Assembly (NCBI RefSeq): GCF_013409305.1
Contig: NZ_JACBZJ010000001.1
Coordinates: 1,364,001-1,428,000 of the forward strand
Direction: 5' to 3'
DNA length: 64,000 nucleotides
Source: Cellulomonas soli
Lineage (GTDB): Bacteria > Actinomycetota > Actinomycetes > Actinomycetales > Cellulomonadaceae
Shown in pieces: positions 32,994 through 41,850 of this stretch (position 1 is its first letter; the number at the start of each line of letters is the position of its first letter). The notes beneath the pieces were generated by a model. The model saw only the letters and a program-made list of their open reading frames with translations, was not told the origin of the DNA and made no database searches. A program made the position numbers and the translations under genes.

Positions 32994-34325
32994 TCAGCGT
33001 CCGGTGACCGACCACGTCCCGGCGGCCAGGTCCATCAGGCGCGGCAGGATGACGTCCCCGGCGACCCGCAGCCCGTCGTGCAGGTGCTCGTTGGTGACCC
33101 ACACCTGCGCGTTGCCGACCGCGGATGCCGTCCCCAGCGCCAGATCGAGGTCCACGTACGGGTCGTCGTAGTACTGCACGGCCGCGACGGGCACCTCGTT
33201 GCGGGCCAACCGGTCCAGGTCGTACAGCGCGGGCCAGGACGTGCGCGCGGCCAGCGCGTCCACGGCCCCCGCGAACGGGCGCAGCGCGGTGTGCTCGTCG
33301 TACATCCAGCGGAACATCGCCTCGCCGGTCAGCTGCAGCGGTCGAGCAGTCTCGGCGAAGGCCGACCACCGCTGGTGCTCGGCCTGCGCGGCCCAGCCGC
33401 CGACCACCTCGCCCTGGTGGTAGATGACCTCCTGCAGCACCGCGTACAGCGGGTTCGTGTCGAACCCGGTCTGCTGCGCCACCGTCGCGGCGAACGCGGC
33501 GGACGGCTCGCCGTCCTCGTCGAAGGCCGTCTCGAGCAGCCAGTGCAGCGCGTCGATCCCCGTGCTCATGCCCAACGGACCGCCCAAGGTCTGCAGCCGC
33601 CGCACGCTGAACGGGTCACCCGTCGGCAGCCGCACGTCGCCCGCCGCCAGCCGGTCGGCCAACCGGCCGAGCACCGCAGGGTCGTCCGGGTAGAGCCGGG
33701 CCAGCTCGCGGTTACGGGCCGCCTGCCGCGGGTACGTCGCCCGGTACACGTCGGGCGCCGAGGCGGTGACCCCCGGCAACCCGCCGGTGACGTAGCAGGC
33801 GGTCAGTGCCTCGGGGTGCCGGGACAGGTACGTGAGCGTGAGGAACCCGCCGTACGACTGGCCGAGCGTCGCCCACCGACGCCCGCCGAACACCTGTGCG
33901 CGCACCGCCTCGGCATCCTCGACGATCGCGTCCGCCCGGAAGCACGCCAGGAAGTCGGCCGCCGTCGCCGGGTCGTCGAACCGGGCGATCGTCCGGCCGT
34001 CGACGCGCGAGGACCGGCCCGTGCCGCGCTGGTCGAGGAGCACCACCCGGTGCGTGCGCGTCGCGGTCGCGATCCACCCGCCCGGCATCGGCCGGGGACC
34101 GGCCCCACCCGGGCCGCCCTGCAGGAACAGCAGCAGCGGCAGGTCGTCGCCGTCGCGCGTCGGGTCGACCACCTCCCGGGCCAGCACGTGCAGGTCGCCG
34201 AACCGGGTCGGCTCGTCCCGGTCGACGGGCACCCGCACGCGGTGGTCACGGACGAGCAGCGCACCGGCGCGGTAGGCCGTCGCGGGCTCGGCGGTCGCAG
34301 GATCGGCAGGGGTCGTCAGGCTCAC
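32994..34325 (-). CDS. S33-family alpha/beta hydrolase, prolyl aminopeptidase-like
   Basis: 443 residues. The family oxyanion motif appears as LQGGPGG (69-74) and the nucleophile elbow as GQSYGG with Ser157. VVLLDQRGTG lies at about 95-104. A helical cap domain follows, and the catalytic His is probably in the C-terminal segment near HLHDGLRV. These enzymes remove N-terminal proline from peptides; cytosolic, with no signal peptide. GTG 34325 gives a plausible start, though no strong Shine-Dalgarno is seen. The family's usual HGGPG is QGGPG here, a common variation. Confidence 0.85.
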   Translation of the reverse strand: MSLTTPADPATAEPATAYRAGALLVRDHRVRVPVDRDEPTRFGDLHVLAREVVDPTRDGDDLPLLLFLQGGPGGAGPRPMPGGWIATATRTHRVVLLDQRGTGRSSRVDGRTIARFDDPATAADFLACFRADAIVEDAEAVRAQVFGGRRWATLGQSYGGFLTLTYLSRHPEALTACYVTGGLPGVTASAPDVYRATYPRQAARNRELARLYPDDPAVLGRLADRLAAGDVRLPTGDPFSVRRLQTLGGPLGMSTGIDALHWLLETAFDEDGEPSAAFAATVAQQTGFDTNPLYAVLQEVIYHQGEVVGGWAAQAEHQRWSAFAETARPLQLTGEAMFRWMYDEHTALRPFAGAVDALAARTSWPALYDLDRLARNEVPVAAVQYYDDPYVDLDLALGTASAVGNAQVWVTNEHLHDGLRVAGDVILPRLMDLAAGTWSVTGR

Positions 34326-34349
34326 CGTCCGACCCTACGACCCGTCACC

Positions 34350-34375
34350 GACGGGCAGGTACGACGGGCAGGTAC
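34350..34375. repeat. Two tandem copies of a 13-bp unit
   Basis: GACGGGCAGGTAC occurs twice in direct succession (34350-34362 and 34363-34375), followed by GACGA. It lies in the 293-bp spacer between the S33 peptidase start and the small zinc-finger gene. I see nothing else in that spacer. Confidence 0.75.
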
Positions 34376-34618
34376 GACGAACCCCTCCGACGTCGGGGCA
34401 CGCCAGGAGGGGTCCGCCGGCCGGCACAGACGACCCTCGCCCGAAGGCGCCCGGCCACCTTGCCGCAGTGCGTGCGCCGGCTCGTCCAGGACGGCCCGCC
34501 GCACCACCAGCGTGCGCCCTCCCGTCGCGGACGGCCCAGGGACGATCGTCCTCGCGGGCCCGACCGAGTCGGCCCAGGCCCCTCGCCAGGGCGGGCGGTC
34601 GGCTGGCACGCTGGCGGC

Positions 34619-34768
34619 ATGAGCCCCCTCGAGATCCCCTGTCCCCGTTGCGACGCACCCGCCGGCAGCCCGTGCGTCACGGGCGAGGGCCAGGTGCGCG
34701 ACCACACCCACCGCCGCCGCGGGATCGCTGCCGCCGCTGCCGGCGACGACCACAGCCCGCAGCCCTGA
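34619..34768 (+). CDS. Small zinc-finger protein
   Basis: 49 residues, too short for routine listing. The pattern CPRCDAPAGSPC followed by DHTHRRRG gives a Cys-x2-Cys, Cys and His-rich knuckle typical of small zinc-finger proteins found in actinobacteria and their phages. Ending with DDHSPQP, it has no other domain. The ATG has only a weak G-rich upstream element. Function unknown; DNA or RNA binding is a reasonable guess. Confidence 0.55.
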   Translation: MSPLEIPCPRCDAPAGSPCVTGEGQVRDHTHRRRGIAAAAAGDDHSPQP

Positions 34769-34835
34769 GCACGGCGCCCGGGGGTCGCCCGCAGCGCGAC
34801 CCGTAGGCGCCTGGCCTGGGGCGGGGCGGACCGAC

Positions 34836-34854
34836 GGCGTCAGATGCTGACGCC
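34836..34854. terminator. Hairpin after the small zinc-finger gene
   Basis: GGCGTCAG (34836-34843) and CTGACGCC (34847-34854) pair around a 3-nt loop, and GAC/GTC extends it with one bulged base. It lies between the zinc-finger stop and the DUF4956 operon. Confidence 0.5.
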
Positions 34855-34938
34855 CGTCCCAGGCGGTTCACAGACGCACCACAGGCACGGCGGACTGAAT
34901 AGGGGACGTCTACCAGACCCCACCCCCCGGAGGTCCTT

Positions 34939-35613
34939 GTGTCCGCCTACCTTCTCTTCGCGGTCGACCTGATCGCCATCTGCGTGCTCACGTTCGCGGT
35001 CTACTTCCCCCGGCACCATCGCCGGGACCTCGTCGTGGCATTCCTCGGCGTCAACGTCGGTGTGCTGGTCGTCGCCGGCGCACTCGCGCAGAGCACGGTC
35101 GGCGCGGGCCTCGGGCTCGGGCTGTTCGGCGTGCTGTCGATCATCCGGCTGCGGTCGACCGAGCTGACCCAGCACGAGGTCGCGTACTACTTCGCCGCCC
35201 TCGCGCTCGGCCTCCTCGGCGGGCTGGCCGCCGGACCCGTCCTGCTGACGGTCGGCCTGATGGCCCTGCTCGTGCTGGTGCTCGCGCTGGCCGACTCGCC
35301 CCGGCTGCTCAGCCGCCACCGGCAGCAGCTCATGGTGCTCGACCAGGCCGTGGTCGACGAGACCGAGCTGGTGGACCGGCTCGAGCAGCTTCTGGGTGCC
35401 CGGGTGCTGCGGGCCGACGTGCAGCGGCTCGACCTGGTGAACGACACGACCGTCGTCGAGGTCCGCTACGAGCTGCTGCCCTCGGCCGCGCGCCGGACGG
35501 ACCCCGTGCCGGCACCCACCGTGGTCCGATCCGTGCCGGACCGTGCCGGCCTGGCACCGGCGGACGTCACGGCCGCCACCGTCTCGCACCTGCCGGCCGG
35601 GGTGACCCGATGA
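34939..35613 (+). CDS. DUF4956-family membrane protein
   Basis: 224 residues. Four membrane helices occupy the first 115 residues (LLFAVDLIAICVLTFAVYFP; VVAFLGVNVGVLVVAGAL; ALALGLLGGLAAG; LLTVGLMALLVLVLALA), with the conserved cytoplasmic loop LFGVLSIIRLRSTELTQHEV. A soluble C-terminal domain follows. DUF4956 proteins are nearly always encoded beside VTC-domain proteins, as here, and may couple polyphosphate or surface-polymer synthesis to transport. GTG 34939 has GGAGG at 34929-34933. Its stop overlaps the next start as ATGA. Confidence 0.85.
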   Translation: MSAYLLFAVDLIAICVLTFAVYFPRHHRRDLVVAFLGVNVGVLVVAGALAQSTVGAGLGLGLFGVLSIIRLRSTELTQHEVAYYFAALALGLLGGLAAGPVLLTVGLMALLVLVLALADSPRLLSRHRQQLMVLDQAVVDETELVDRLEQLLGARVLRADVQRLDLVNDTTVVEVRYELLPSAARRTDPVPAPTVVRSVPDRAGLAPADVTAATVSHLPAGVTR

Positions 35614-36473
35614 CCACGACGCTCCCCCGACCCGCCTCCGCCACGACCGACCCTGCGACGGGCCCTGTGACCGACCCTGGGACAGACCCGCTGCACGCGC
35701 TGGGCCTGCTCGACCCGATCGACCTCGCCGAGCTCACCGAGCGGGCGTCCCTGCAGACCCGCGTCGACCGCAAGTACGTCGTGCCGCTCACCGAGCTGCC
35801 CACCCTGCTGGCCGGGCTCGAGCCCGGGGCCCGGGTGCTGGAGATCGACGGCGGTCGCTCGTTCGCCTACGAGTCGGTGTACTTCGACACCCCCGAGCTG
35901 GACTCCTACCTCGGTGCGGCCCGCCGCCGGCGCCGCCGCTACAAGGTCCGCACGCGCACCTACGTCGACTCGGCGCTGTGCTGGGTCGAGGTGAAGACCC
36001 GTGGCCCGCGCGGCTGCACCGTCAAGACGCGCCTGCCGCACGACGTGCACTCCCGGGCGGTGCTCACGGGCGACGCGACGGTGTTCACGCACCACGTGCT
36101 CAGCGAGGCCGACGTGGCCCCGCCCGCCGCAGAGGACGAGGTCGCCGGCACGCCGCTGACCCCGACCCTGGTCAGCCGGTACCGCCGCACGACGATCCAC
36201 CTGCCGGCGACCGACAGCCGCACGACGATCGACACCGACCTGGAGTGGATCGACCCCGTCGACGGCGAGCGCATCACGTTCGACGGTTACGCGATCGTCG
36301 AGACGAAGACCGGCTCGACACCGTCCTCCACCGACCGCCTGCTGTGGCGGCACGGCCACCGCCCCGTGCGGATCTCCAAGTACGGCACCGGCATGGCCGT
36401 GCTGCACCCCGACCTGCCCGCGACCCCGTGGCGACGTGTGCTCGACCGGCACGTCCTGCCTGCGGTCGCGTGA
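35610..36473 (+). CDS. VTC-domain (polyphosphate polymerase-like) protein
   Basis: 287 residues. The tunnel-type triphosphate domain shows RVDRKYVVPLTEL (about 51-63), the arginine- and lysine-rich strand RRRRRRYKVRTRTYVDS (about 106-122), VEVKTRGPRG, and late acidic strands TIDTDLEWID and AIVETKTG. VTC4 in yeast polymerises ATP into polyphosphate; the bacterial homologues' product is not established. No membrane segment is present. It is translationally coupled to the DUF4956 gene and followed after 39 bp by a surface lipoprotein, suggesting one pathway. Confidence 0.85.
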   Translation: MTTTLPRPASATTDPATGPVTDPGTDPLHALGLLDPIDLAELTERASLQTRVDRKYVVPLTELPTLLAGLEPGARVLEIDGGRSFAYESVYFDTPELDSYLGAARRRRRRYKVRTRTYVDSALCWVEVKTRGPRGCTVKTRLPHDVHSRAVLTGDATVFTHHVLSEADVAPPAAEDEVAGTPLTPTLVSRYRRTTIHLPATDSRTTIDTDLEWIDPVDGERITFDGYAIVETKTGSTPSSTDRLLWRHGHRPVRISKYGTGMAVLHPDLPATPWRRVLDRHVLPAVA

Positions 36474-36512
36474 CCTGCCTCCACCCCCACGACTCCTGAG
36501 AGGGAGACCCCC

Positions 36513-38363
36513 ATGCGACGCCCCACCCTGAAGCTGCTCCTGCCCGCGGCGCTCACCGCCGCGCTCCTCGTCGGCTGCTCCTCGACGACCGACGCGACCG
36601 ACTCGACCGGCTCGGACACCGCGTCGGGCACCGTGATCGAGGCGGCCACCGACGCCGACCTGACCGTCGAGTCCGCGATGGCCGCGAACACCGCCGCCGA
36701 GACCGTCGAGTCCACGTGGGACGAGTCCGCCGAGGTGACGATCGCCCTGACCGGCTCGTCGGCCACGGTCGACGGCGACGGCGTGAGCGTCGACGGCTCG
36801 ACGGTCACGATCACCGCGCCGGGCACGTACCGGGTGTCCGGGACGCTGGACGACGGCTCGCTCGTCGTGAACAGCACGGGTGACGGGCTCGTGCGGATCG
36901 TGCTCGACGACGCGTCCCTGTCGAGCACGACGACCTCGCCGCTGCAGGTCACCGACGCGACCGCGGTCGCCGTCGTCCTGGAGGACGGCACGGCCAACAG
37001 CCTGTCCGACGCGAGCGAGTACGTGTACGCCGCGGACGTCGACGAGCCCAACGCGGCCCTGTTCTCGACCGCCGACCTGACCATCACGGGCACCGGTTCG
37101 CTCGACGTGCAGGGCAACGCGAACGACGGCATCGCGAGCAAGGACGGTCTGGTCATCGAGTCCGGCACGATCACGGTCGACGCGGTCGACGACGCGATCC
37201 GGGGGAAGGACTACGTCGTGGTCAACGGCGGCACGCTCGACGTGACGGCCGGCGGCGACGGCATCAAGTCCGACAACGACGAGGACGCCGCCCTCGGCTA
37301 CGTCTACGTCTCCGGCGGCGACCTCACGGTGACGGCGGTCGACGACGGCCTCACCGCGACCACCGACGTCATCGTCGGCGGCGGCACGATCGCCGTGCAG
37401 ACCGGCGGGGGCGCCGGTGCGTCCGTCGCGGACGACGCCACGCCGAAGGGCCTGGTCGGCGACGTGTCGGTGGTGATCGGCGGCGGCACGCTGCTCGTCG
37501 ACGCGGCGGACGACGCCGTGCACTCCGGCGGGGTCGTGTCCGTGGCCGACGGCGTGCTCACGCTCGCCTCGGGCGACGACGGCATCCACGCCGACAACGC
37601 GTTGCAGATCAGCGGCGGCGCGATCGAGGTCACCGACTCGTACGAGGGTCTCGAGGCCGGGCAGATCACGGTCGCCGGCGGTGACGTGTCGGTGATCGCG
37701 AGCGACGACGGCGTGAACGCCGCGTCCTCCACCGAGGACGCCACGGAGGACACCTCGGGCGACGCCGCTGCCGGTCCGGGCGGGGAGATGGCGACCGACG
37801 CGAACGCGCTGGTCACGATCTCGGGCGGCTCGCTGTACGTCGAGTCGGAGGGCGACGGCCTGGACTCCAACGGGTCCATGGTGATGACCGGTGGCACGGT
37901 CGTCGTGGCGGGCCCGACGAACTCGGGCAACGGCGCGCTCGACTTCAACGGCACGTTCGAGGTCTCCGGCGGCGAGCTCATCGCCGTGGGTGCGGCCGGC
38001 ATGGCGCAGACCCCGACGGACGGGTCGTCGCAGTCGTTCGTCGGCTTCACGATGTCGACGACCGAGGGCGACGGGTCGGTCGTGCACGTGCTCGACGCGG
38101 ACGGGAACGTCGTGGCCTCGTTCCAGGCCACCAAGAGCTTCTCGTCGGTCGTGTACACCTCCTCCGACATCACCTCGGGCGAGGAGTACACGCTCTCGGT
38201 CGGCGGCTCGGTCGGCGACGACGCGGTGAACGGGCTCTCGCACTCCGGTGACGCCGACGGTGCGTCCTCGGTGGGGACCGCGACGGCGGGCACCGTCATC
38301 GCGGGCATGGGCGGGGGCGGCGGGATGGCTGGTGGCGACGGCGGCGGGCGTCAGCGCCCCTGA
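36513..38363 (+). CDS. Lipoprotein with carbohydrate-binding (DUF4353-like) beta-helix domains
   Basis: 616 residues. A lipoprotein signal ends at LLVGCSS (Cys near residue 22). The rest is a low-complexity repetitive beta-solenoid with recurring GDDGI, GGTLDVTAGGDGIKSDN and ISGGAIEV units, typical of the carbohydrate-binding domain proteins that accompany VTC and CotH genes. It ends in a Gly/Met-rich tail (GMGGGGGMAGGDGGG). It is probably anchored outside the membrane. A strong AGAGGGAGA precedes ATG 36513. Context suggests a role in handling a surface polymer made with the VTC and DUF4956 proteins. Confidence 0.75.
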   Translation: MRRPTLKLLLPAALTAALLVGCSSTTDATDSTGSDTASGTVIEAATDADLTVESAMAANTAAETVESTWDESAEVTIALTGSSATVDGDGVSVDGSTVTITAPGTYRVSGTLDDGSLVVNSTGDGLVRIVLDDASLSSTTTSPLQVTDATAVAVVLEDGTANSLSDASEYVYAADVDEPNAALFSTADLTITGTGSLDVQGNANDGIASKDGLVIESGTITVDAVDDAIRGKDYVVVNGGTLDVTAGGDGIKSDNDEDAALGYVYVSGGDLTVTAVDDGLTATTDVIVGGGTIAVQTGGGAGASVADDATPKGLVGDVSVVIGGGTLLVDAADDAVHSGGVVSVADGVLTLASGDDGIHADNALQISGGAIEVTDSYEGLEAGQITVAGGDVSVIASDDGVNAASSTEDATEDTSGDAAAGPGGEMATDANALVTISGGSLYVESEGDGLDSNGSMVMTGGTVVVAGPTNSGNGALDFNGTFEVSGGELIAVGAAGMAQTPTDGSSQSFVGFTMSTTEGDGSVVHVLDADGNVVASFQATKSFSSVVYTSSDITSGEEYTLSVGGSVGDDAVNGLSHSGDADGASSVGTATAGTVIAGMGGGGGMAGGDGGGRQRP

Positions 38364-38386
38364 CCCTTCACGGCACGGCAAGACGC

Positions 38387-38421
38387 TCCGGCCCGGATCT
38401 CCTTGCGAGGTCCGGGCCGGA
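38387..38421 (+). terminator. Terminator after the lipoprotein gene
   Basis: A perfect 11-bp stem TCCGGCCCGGA/TCCGGGCCGGA (38387-38397 with 38411-38421) with a 13-nt loop lies 24 bp after the stop at 38363 and closes the DUF4956-VTC-lipoprotein operon. Confidence 0.75.
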
Positions 38422-38453
38422 ATGCGTCACGGCCGGCACGGGTTGTGCACGTC

Positions 38454-38894
38454 ATGCCTCTGACTGGTGAGTACGCGCCGAGCACGTCCGAGTGGGCCCG
38501 CGAGCAGGCCGAGCTCTACGAACGCACCGACGGCCGCGAGGGCAACCTGCTGCAGGGCCGCCCGGTCATCATCCTGACGACGTTGGGCGCCCGGTCGGGC
38601 AAGCTGCGCAAGACCGCGCTCATGCGGGTCGAGCACGACGGCGAGTACGTCGTGGTCGCCTCGAAGGGCGGGGCGCCCGAGCACCCGGCCTGGTACGGCA
38701 ACCTGGTCGAGCACCCGCTGGCCGAGCTGCAGGACGGGGCCGTCCGACGCGACTACACGGTGCGCGAGCTCGAGGGCGCCGAGCGCGAGACGTGGTGGGC
38801 GCGGGCCGTGGAGGTCTGGCCGGACTACGTCACCTACACCACGCGCACCGACCGTCTGATCCCGCTGCTGCTGCTCACGCCCGTCACCGACTGA
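38454..38894 (+). CDS. Deazaflavin (F420)-dependent nitroreductase-family protein
   Basis: 146 residues of the split beta-barrel DDN fold. Landmarks are [20 protein letters not shown] (about 37-56), the substrate-side strand [20 protein letters not shown] (about 65-84) and [11 protein letters not shown] near the C-terminus. These enzymes use reduced F420 to reduce quinones, nitro compounds or other electrophiles. Whether this strain makes F420 cannot be seen here. ATG 38454 starts at the conserved N-terminus, [18 protein letters not shown], a frequent opening in this family. Confidence 0.87.
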   Translation: MPLTGEYAPSTSEWAREQAELYERTDGREGNLLQGRPVIILTTLGARSGKLRKTALMRVEHDGEYVVVASKGGAPEHPAWYGNLVEHPLAELQDGAVRRDYTVRELEGAERETWWARAVEVWPDYVTYTTRTDRLIPLLLLTPVTD

Positions 38895-38960
38895 CCGGGC
38901 GTGACCCGGGCCTGACCCCGGCCTGGTCCGGCCTGGTCCGCAAGCCACTCCCAGAGACGA

Positions 38961-38996
38961 CGGAGGGGCGGGCACCCGCAGGTGCCCGCCCCTCCG
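38961..38996. terminator. Very strong bidirectional terminator
   Basis: A perfect 16-bp stem (38961-38976 with 38981-38996) and CGCA loop lies between the nitroreductase stop (38894) and the TM2-protein stop (39011). Confidence 0.9.
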
Positions 38997-39010
38997 CATG
39001 CTCACGTCGA

Positions 39011-39289
39011 TCAGACGAGCGGCACGCCCGCGGCGTCGACGGACCACTTCGGGTCCTTCGAGACGAGGTAGATGATGCCCTCGATGAAGCCCCAGAGGCC
39101 GGCGACACCGAACGTCACGATGGACAGCACGAGCTGGATGACGGCCTTCTGGGTGAAGCCCAGGTAGAAGTTGTGCACACCCAGCGAGCCCAGCAGGATG
39201 CCGAGCACACCGACGATGACGCGCGACTTGCCCTCGGGGGCGACGCCGTAGGCGGGGACCGGCGCGGGCGCGGGAACCTGGTCGGACAT
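39011..39289 (-). CDS. TM2-domain membrane protein
   Basis: 92 residues. A Pro/Ala-rich N-terminus is followed by two helices joined by the conserved TM2 loop: VIVGVLGILLGSLGVHNFYL and VIQLVLSIVTFGVAGLWGFI. The GVHNFYLG signature is diagnostic. AGGAG lies 5 bases before the ATG. The role of bacterial TM2 proteins is unknown. The gene is monocistronic, ended by the strong shared terminator. Confidence 0.9.
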   Translation of the reverse strand: MSDQVPAPAPVPAYGVAPEGKSRVIVGVLGILLGSLGVHNFYLGFTQKAVIQLVLSIVTFGVAGLWGFIEGIIYLVSKDPKWSVDAAGVPLV

Positions 39290-39441
39290 GAGTTCTCCTC
39301 GTTGGTGGGGGCCCGCTCGGCAGCGGGCGCGCGCCGAAGAGTACCGATGAATCGGCCTCGTTGATGTCCGTTTCGTCCGAATATCCGTGAGTTCACCCAG
39401 GCGGCCCACAGGAATCACCCACAGGGGCCTCGGCGACGCCC

Positions 39442-40950
39442 TCAGACCCCGGGTTCAGCGCTCTCGGTCTGCGTGGCGGCCCGCACGGCGAGCTGGCTGT
39501 GCCGGTAGGAGTACGTCCCGTAGACGACCATGCCGACGGCCAGCCAGACGGCGAACCGGATCCAGGTCAGGGTCGTCAGGTTGAGCATGAGCCACAGGCA
39601 CGCGAGCCCCGCGACGATCGGCAGCACGGGCGACCACGGCACCCGGAACCCGCGCGCCAGGTCCGGTCGCGTCCGCCTCAGGATCGGCACCCCGAAGCTC
39701 ACGAGCACGAACGCGGACAGCGTCCCGATGTTGATCATCTCCTCGAGCAGCTCCACGCGGGAGAACCCGGCGATGAGCGCCACGACGATCCCGACGCCGA
39801 TCTGCAGGCGGGCCGGCGTGTGGAACCGGTGGTGCGTCTTGGACACCGAGCGGGGCAGCAGGCCGTCACGGCTCATCGCGAAGACCACGCGGGTCAGGCC
39901 GAGCAGCAGGACGAGCAGCACCGACGTGAGGCCGACGAGGATGCCGACCGAGATGATCTTGCCCGCCCAGTCCGCGCCGACCAGCACGAACGCCGTGGTC
40001 AGCGACGGGCTGCCGGAGGCGGCGAGGTCCTGGTAGCTGACCATGCCCGTGACGACGACCGTCACCAGGATGTACAGCACGGTGACGATGGCCAGGCCGC
40101 CGAGGATGCCGCGCGGGACGGTCCGCTGCGGGTCCTTCGTCTCCTCCGCGGTGGTCGCCACGACGTCGAAGCCGATGAACGCGAAGAACACGAGCGCGGC
40201 ACCGGACAGGATGCCGACGACCCCGTACGTCGAGGGCTGCATGCCGGACAGGAACGCGAACAGCGGCTGGTCGAGCGCGGTCGCCCCGGCGGCGGGCTGC
40301 GACGGCGGCACGAACGGCGTGTAGTTCGCCTTGTCGATGTAGAAGAAGCCGGCGACGACGACGAACAGGGTGATGGCGATCTTGATGATCGTGAACACGC
40401 TGTTCACCCGCGCGGACAGGCGTGTGCCGATGACCAGCAGCGTCGTGAAGATCGCGGTGATGAGCACCGGTCCCCACTCCATGTCGACCGGCCCGAGGTG
40501 CAGCGTCGTCGGGATCCCGATGCCGAACAGCCCGAACGCGTCCGCGAGGTAGACGCCCCAGAACTTCGCGATGACGGCGGCGGCCAGCAGCATCTCGAGG
40601 ATGAGGTCCCAGCCGATGATCCAGGCGGCGAGCTCGCCCATGGTCGCGTAGGAGAACGTGTACGCGGAGCCGGCGACGGGCAGCGTCGAGGCGAACTCGG
40701 CGTAGCACATGATCGCCAGGCCGCACACGACCGAGGCGATGAGGAACGAGACGATGACCGACGGTCCGGCGTAGTTCGCGGCGGCGGTGGCACCGACGGA
40801 GAAGATGCCGGCACCGACCGCGACGGCCACGCCGAGCACGGCGAGGTCCCAGGCGGTCAGGGTGCGGGTGAGCGAGCGTTCCGGATCGTCGACGGCGGCG
40901 AGGGTCTCCTCGACGGACTTGCGTCGTAGGACGCTCCGGTTGCTGGCCAT
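39442..40950 (-). CDS. APC-superfamily cationic amino acid transporter (CAT type)
   Basis: 502 residues with about twelve membrane helices. The substrate-binding start of helix 1 reads LGVAVAVGAGIFSVGATAAA, and FFAFIGFDVVATTAEETKDP (about 270-290) is the typical CAT-family segment. The C-terminal helices end near YSYRHSQLA. Likely a proton-coupled arginine/lysine or broad cationic amino-acid importer; specificity is inference. GGAGG precedes the ATG at 40950. Divergent from the HNH nuclease gene across 195 bp. Confidence 0.9.
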   Translation of the reverse strand: MASNRSVLRRKSVEETLAAVDDPERSLTRTLTAWDLAVLGVAVAVGAGIFSVGATAAANYAGPSVIVSFLIASVVCGLAIMCYAEFASTLPVAGSAYTFSYATMGELAAWIIGWDLILEMLLAAAVIAKFWGVYLADAFGLFGIGIPTTLHLGPVDMEWGPVLITAIFTTLLVIGTRLSARVNSVFTIIKIAITLFVVVAGFFYIDKANYTPFVPPSQPAAGATALDQPLFAFLSGMQPSTYGVVGILSGAALVFFAFIGFDVVATTAEETKDPQRTVPRGILGGLAIVTVLYILVTVVVTGMVSYQDLAASGSPSLTTAFVLVGADWAGKIISVGILVGLTSVLLVLLLGLTRVVFAMSRDGLLPRSVSKTHHRFHTPARLQIGVGIVVALIAGFSRVELLEEMINIGTLSAFVLVSFGVPILRRTRPDLARGFRVPWSPVLPIVAGLACLWLMLNLTTLTWIRFAVWLAVGMVVYGTYSYRHSQLAVRAATQTESAEPGV

Positions 40951-41145
40951 CGGACCTCCATCGGTTCGTGCGCGTCCTGCCCGCGGGCCCTGCTCGGCCT
41001 CGGGGTGGGGACGACCCTCCCACAGCCCTGTGCGACCCGCCGTGGGACCGAGGTCACGGCGTCGTTGCCGCGTCCGGCACGGTGATCGTCCCCCGACGGC
41101 GGTCGGCCCGCACCAGGTGTGGGCGTTCCGTGGCACCCTCCTGCG

Positions 41146-41850
41146 GTGACCAGGAGAAACGGACGAGGCCGACGTCGGAGCACGTGGGGGTGGCTCCTGC
41201 TGCTCGTGCTGGCGGTGGCGATCGGCGCCGGTGCACCGGCGTGGTCCGACGCGCAGGACGCCGCGCGCTTCCCGGTGACCGCACAGGTGCTCGAGGACGG
41301 ACGGACCGCGCTCGACGCGCTGCCGGTCAAGGGCCGTGCCCCGCGGACCGACTACGCGCGCGAGCAGTTCGGCGAGGCGTGGGCGGACGTCGACGGCAAC
41401 GGCTGCGACACCCGCAACGACGTCCTGGCCCGCGACCTGACGGCGATCACGACCGACCCCGACGACGCCTGCATCGTGCGCACGGGCACGCTCGACGACC
41501 CGTACACGGACGAGGTCATCGCGTTCGAGCGCGGGGAACGCTCGTCCGAGGTGCAGATCGACCACGTCGTCGCCCTCGCGGACGCGTGGCAGAAGGGCGC
41601 CCAGCAGTGGACGGCCGAGAAGCGCGAGCGCTTCGCCAACGATCCGGCGAACCTGCTCGCCGTCGACGGCCCCGCCAACCAGCAGAAGGGTGCGGGCGAC
41701 GCGGCGACCTGGCTGCCGTCGAACACCGGGTACCGGTGCGTGTACGCGCTGCGGCAGATCCGGGTGAAGGCCGCCTACGGGTTGTGGGTCACGGCGGCCG
41801 AGCGGGACGCGCTGTCCGACCAGCTCGACCGCTGCGTCGTCACGGACTGA
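41146..41850 (+). CDS. Secreted or membrane-anchored DUF1524-type HNH nuclease
   Basis: 234 residues from GTG 41146. A hydrophobic N-terminal segment (WGWLLLLVLAVAIGAGAPAW) is a signal peptide or anchor. The domain includes CDTRNDVLARDL and the HNH motif QIDHVVALADAWQKGA, then NDPANLLAVDGPANQQKGAG and ATWLPSNTGYRC. This family (also called GmrSD-type HNH) contains secreted nucleases in actinobacteria, perhaps for nutrient scavenging. The 3' end overlaps the convergent TetR gene by 76 bp. Confidence 0.85.
   Translation: MTRRNGRGRRRSTWGWLLLLVLAVAIGAGAPAWSDAQDAARFPVTAQVLEDGRTALDALPVKGRAPRTDYAREQFGEAWADVDGNGCDTRNDVLARDLTAITTDPDDACIVRTGTLDDPYTDEVIAFERGERSSEVQIDHVVALADAWQKGAQQWTAEKRERFANDPANLLAVDGPANQQKGAGDAATWLPSNTGYRCVYALRQIRVKAAYGLWVTAAERDALSDQLDRCVVTD

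Noticed and set aside
35614..38381. 971-residue minus-strand open frame opposite the VTC and lipoprotein genes
   Set aside because: It has low-complexity Arg/Gly/Val sequence without motifs. The plus-strand genes have clear families, signal peptide and overlaps.
38920..38942. Two copies of GGCCTGGTCC before the strong terminator
   Set aside because: Only ten bases repeated twice in GC-rich DNA, with no neighbour that would use it.
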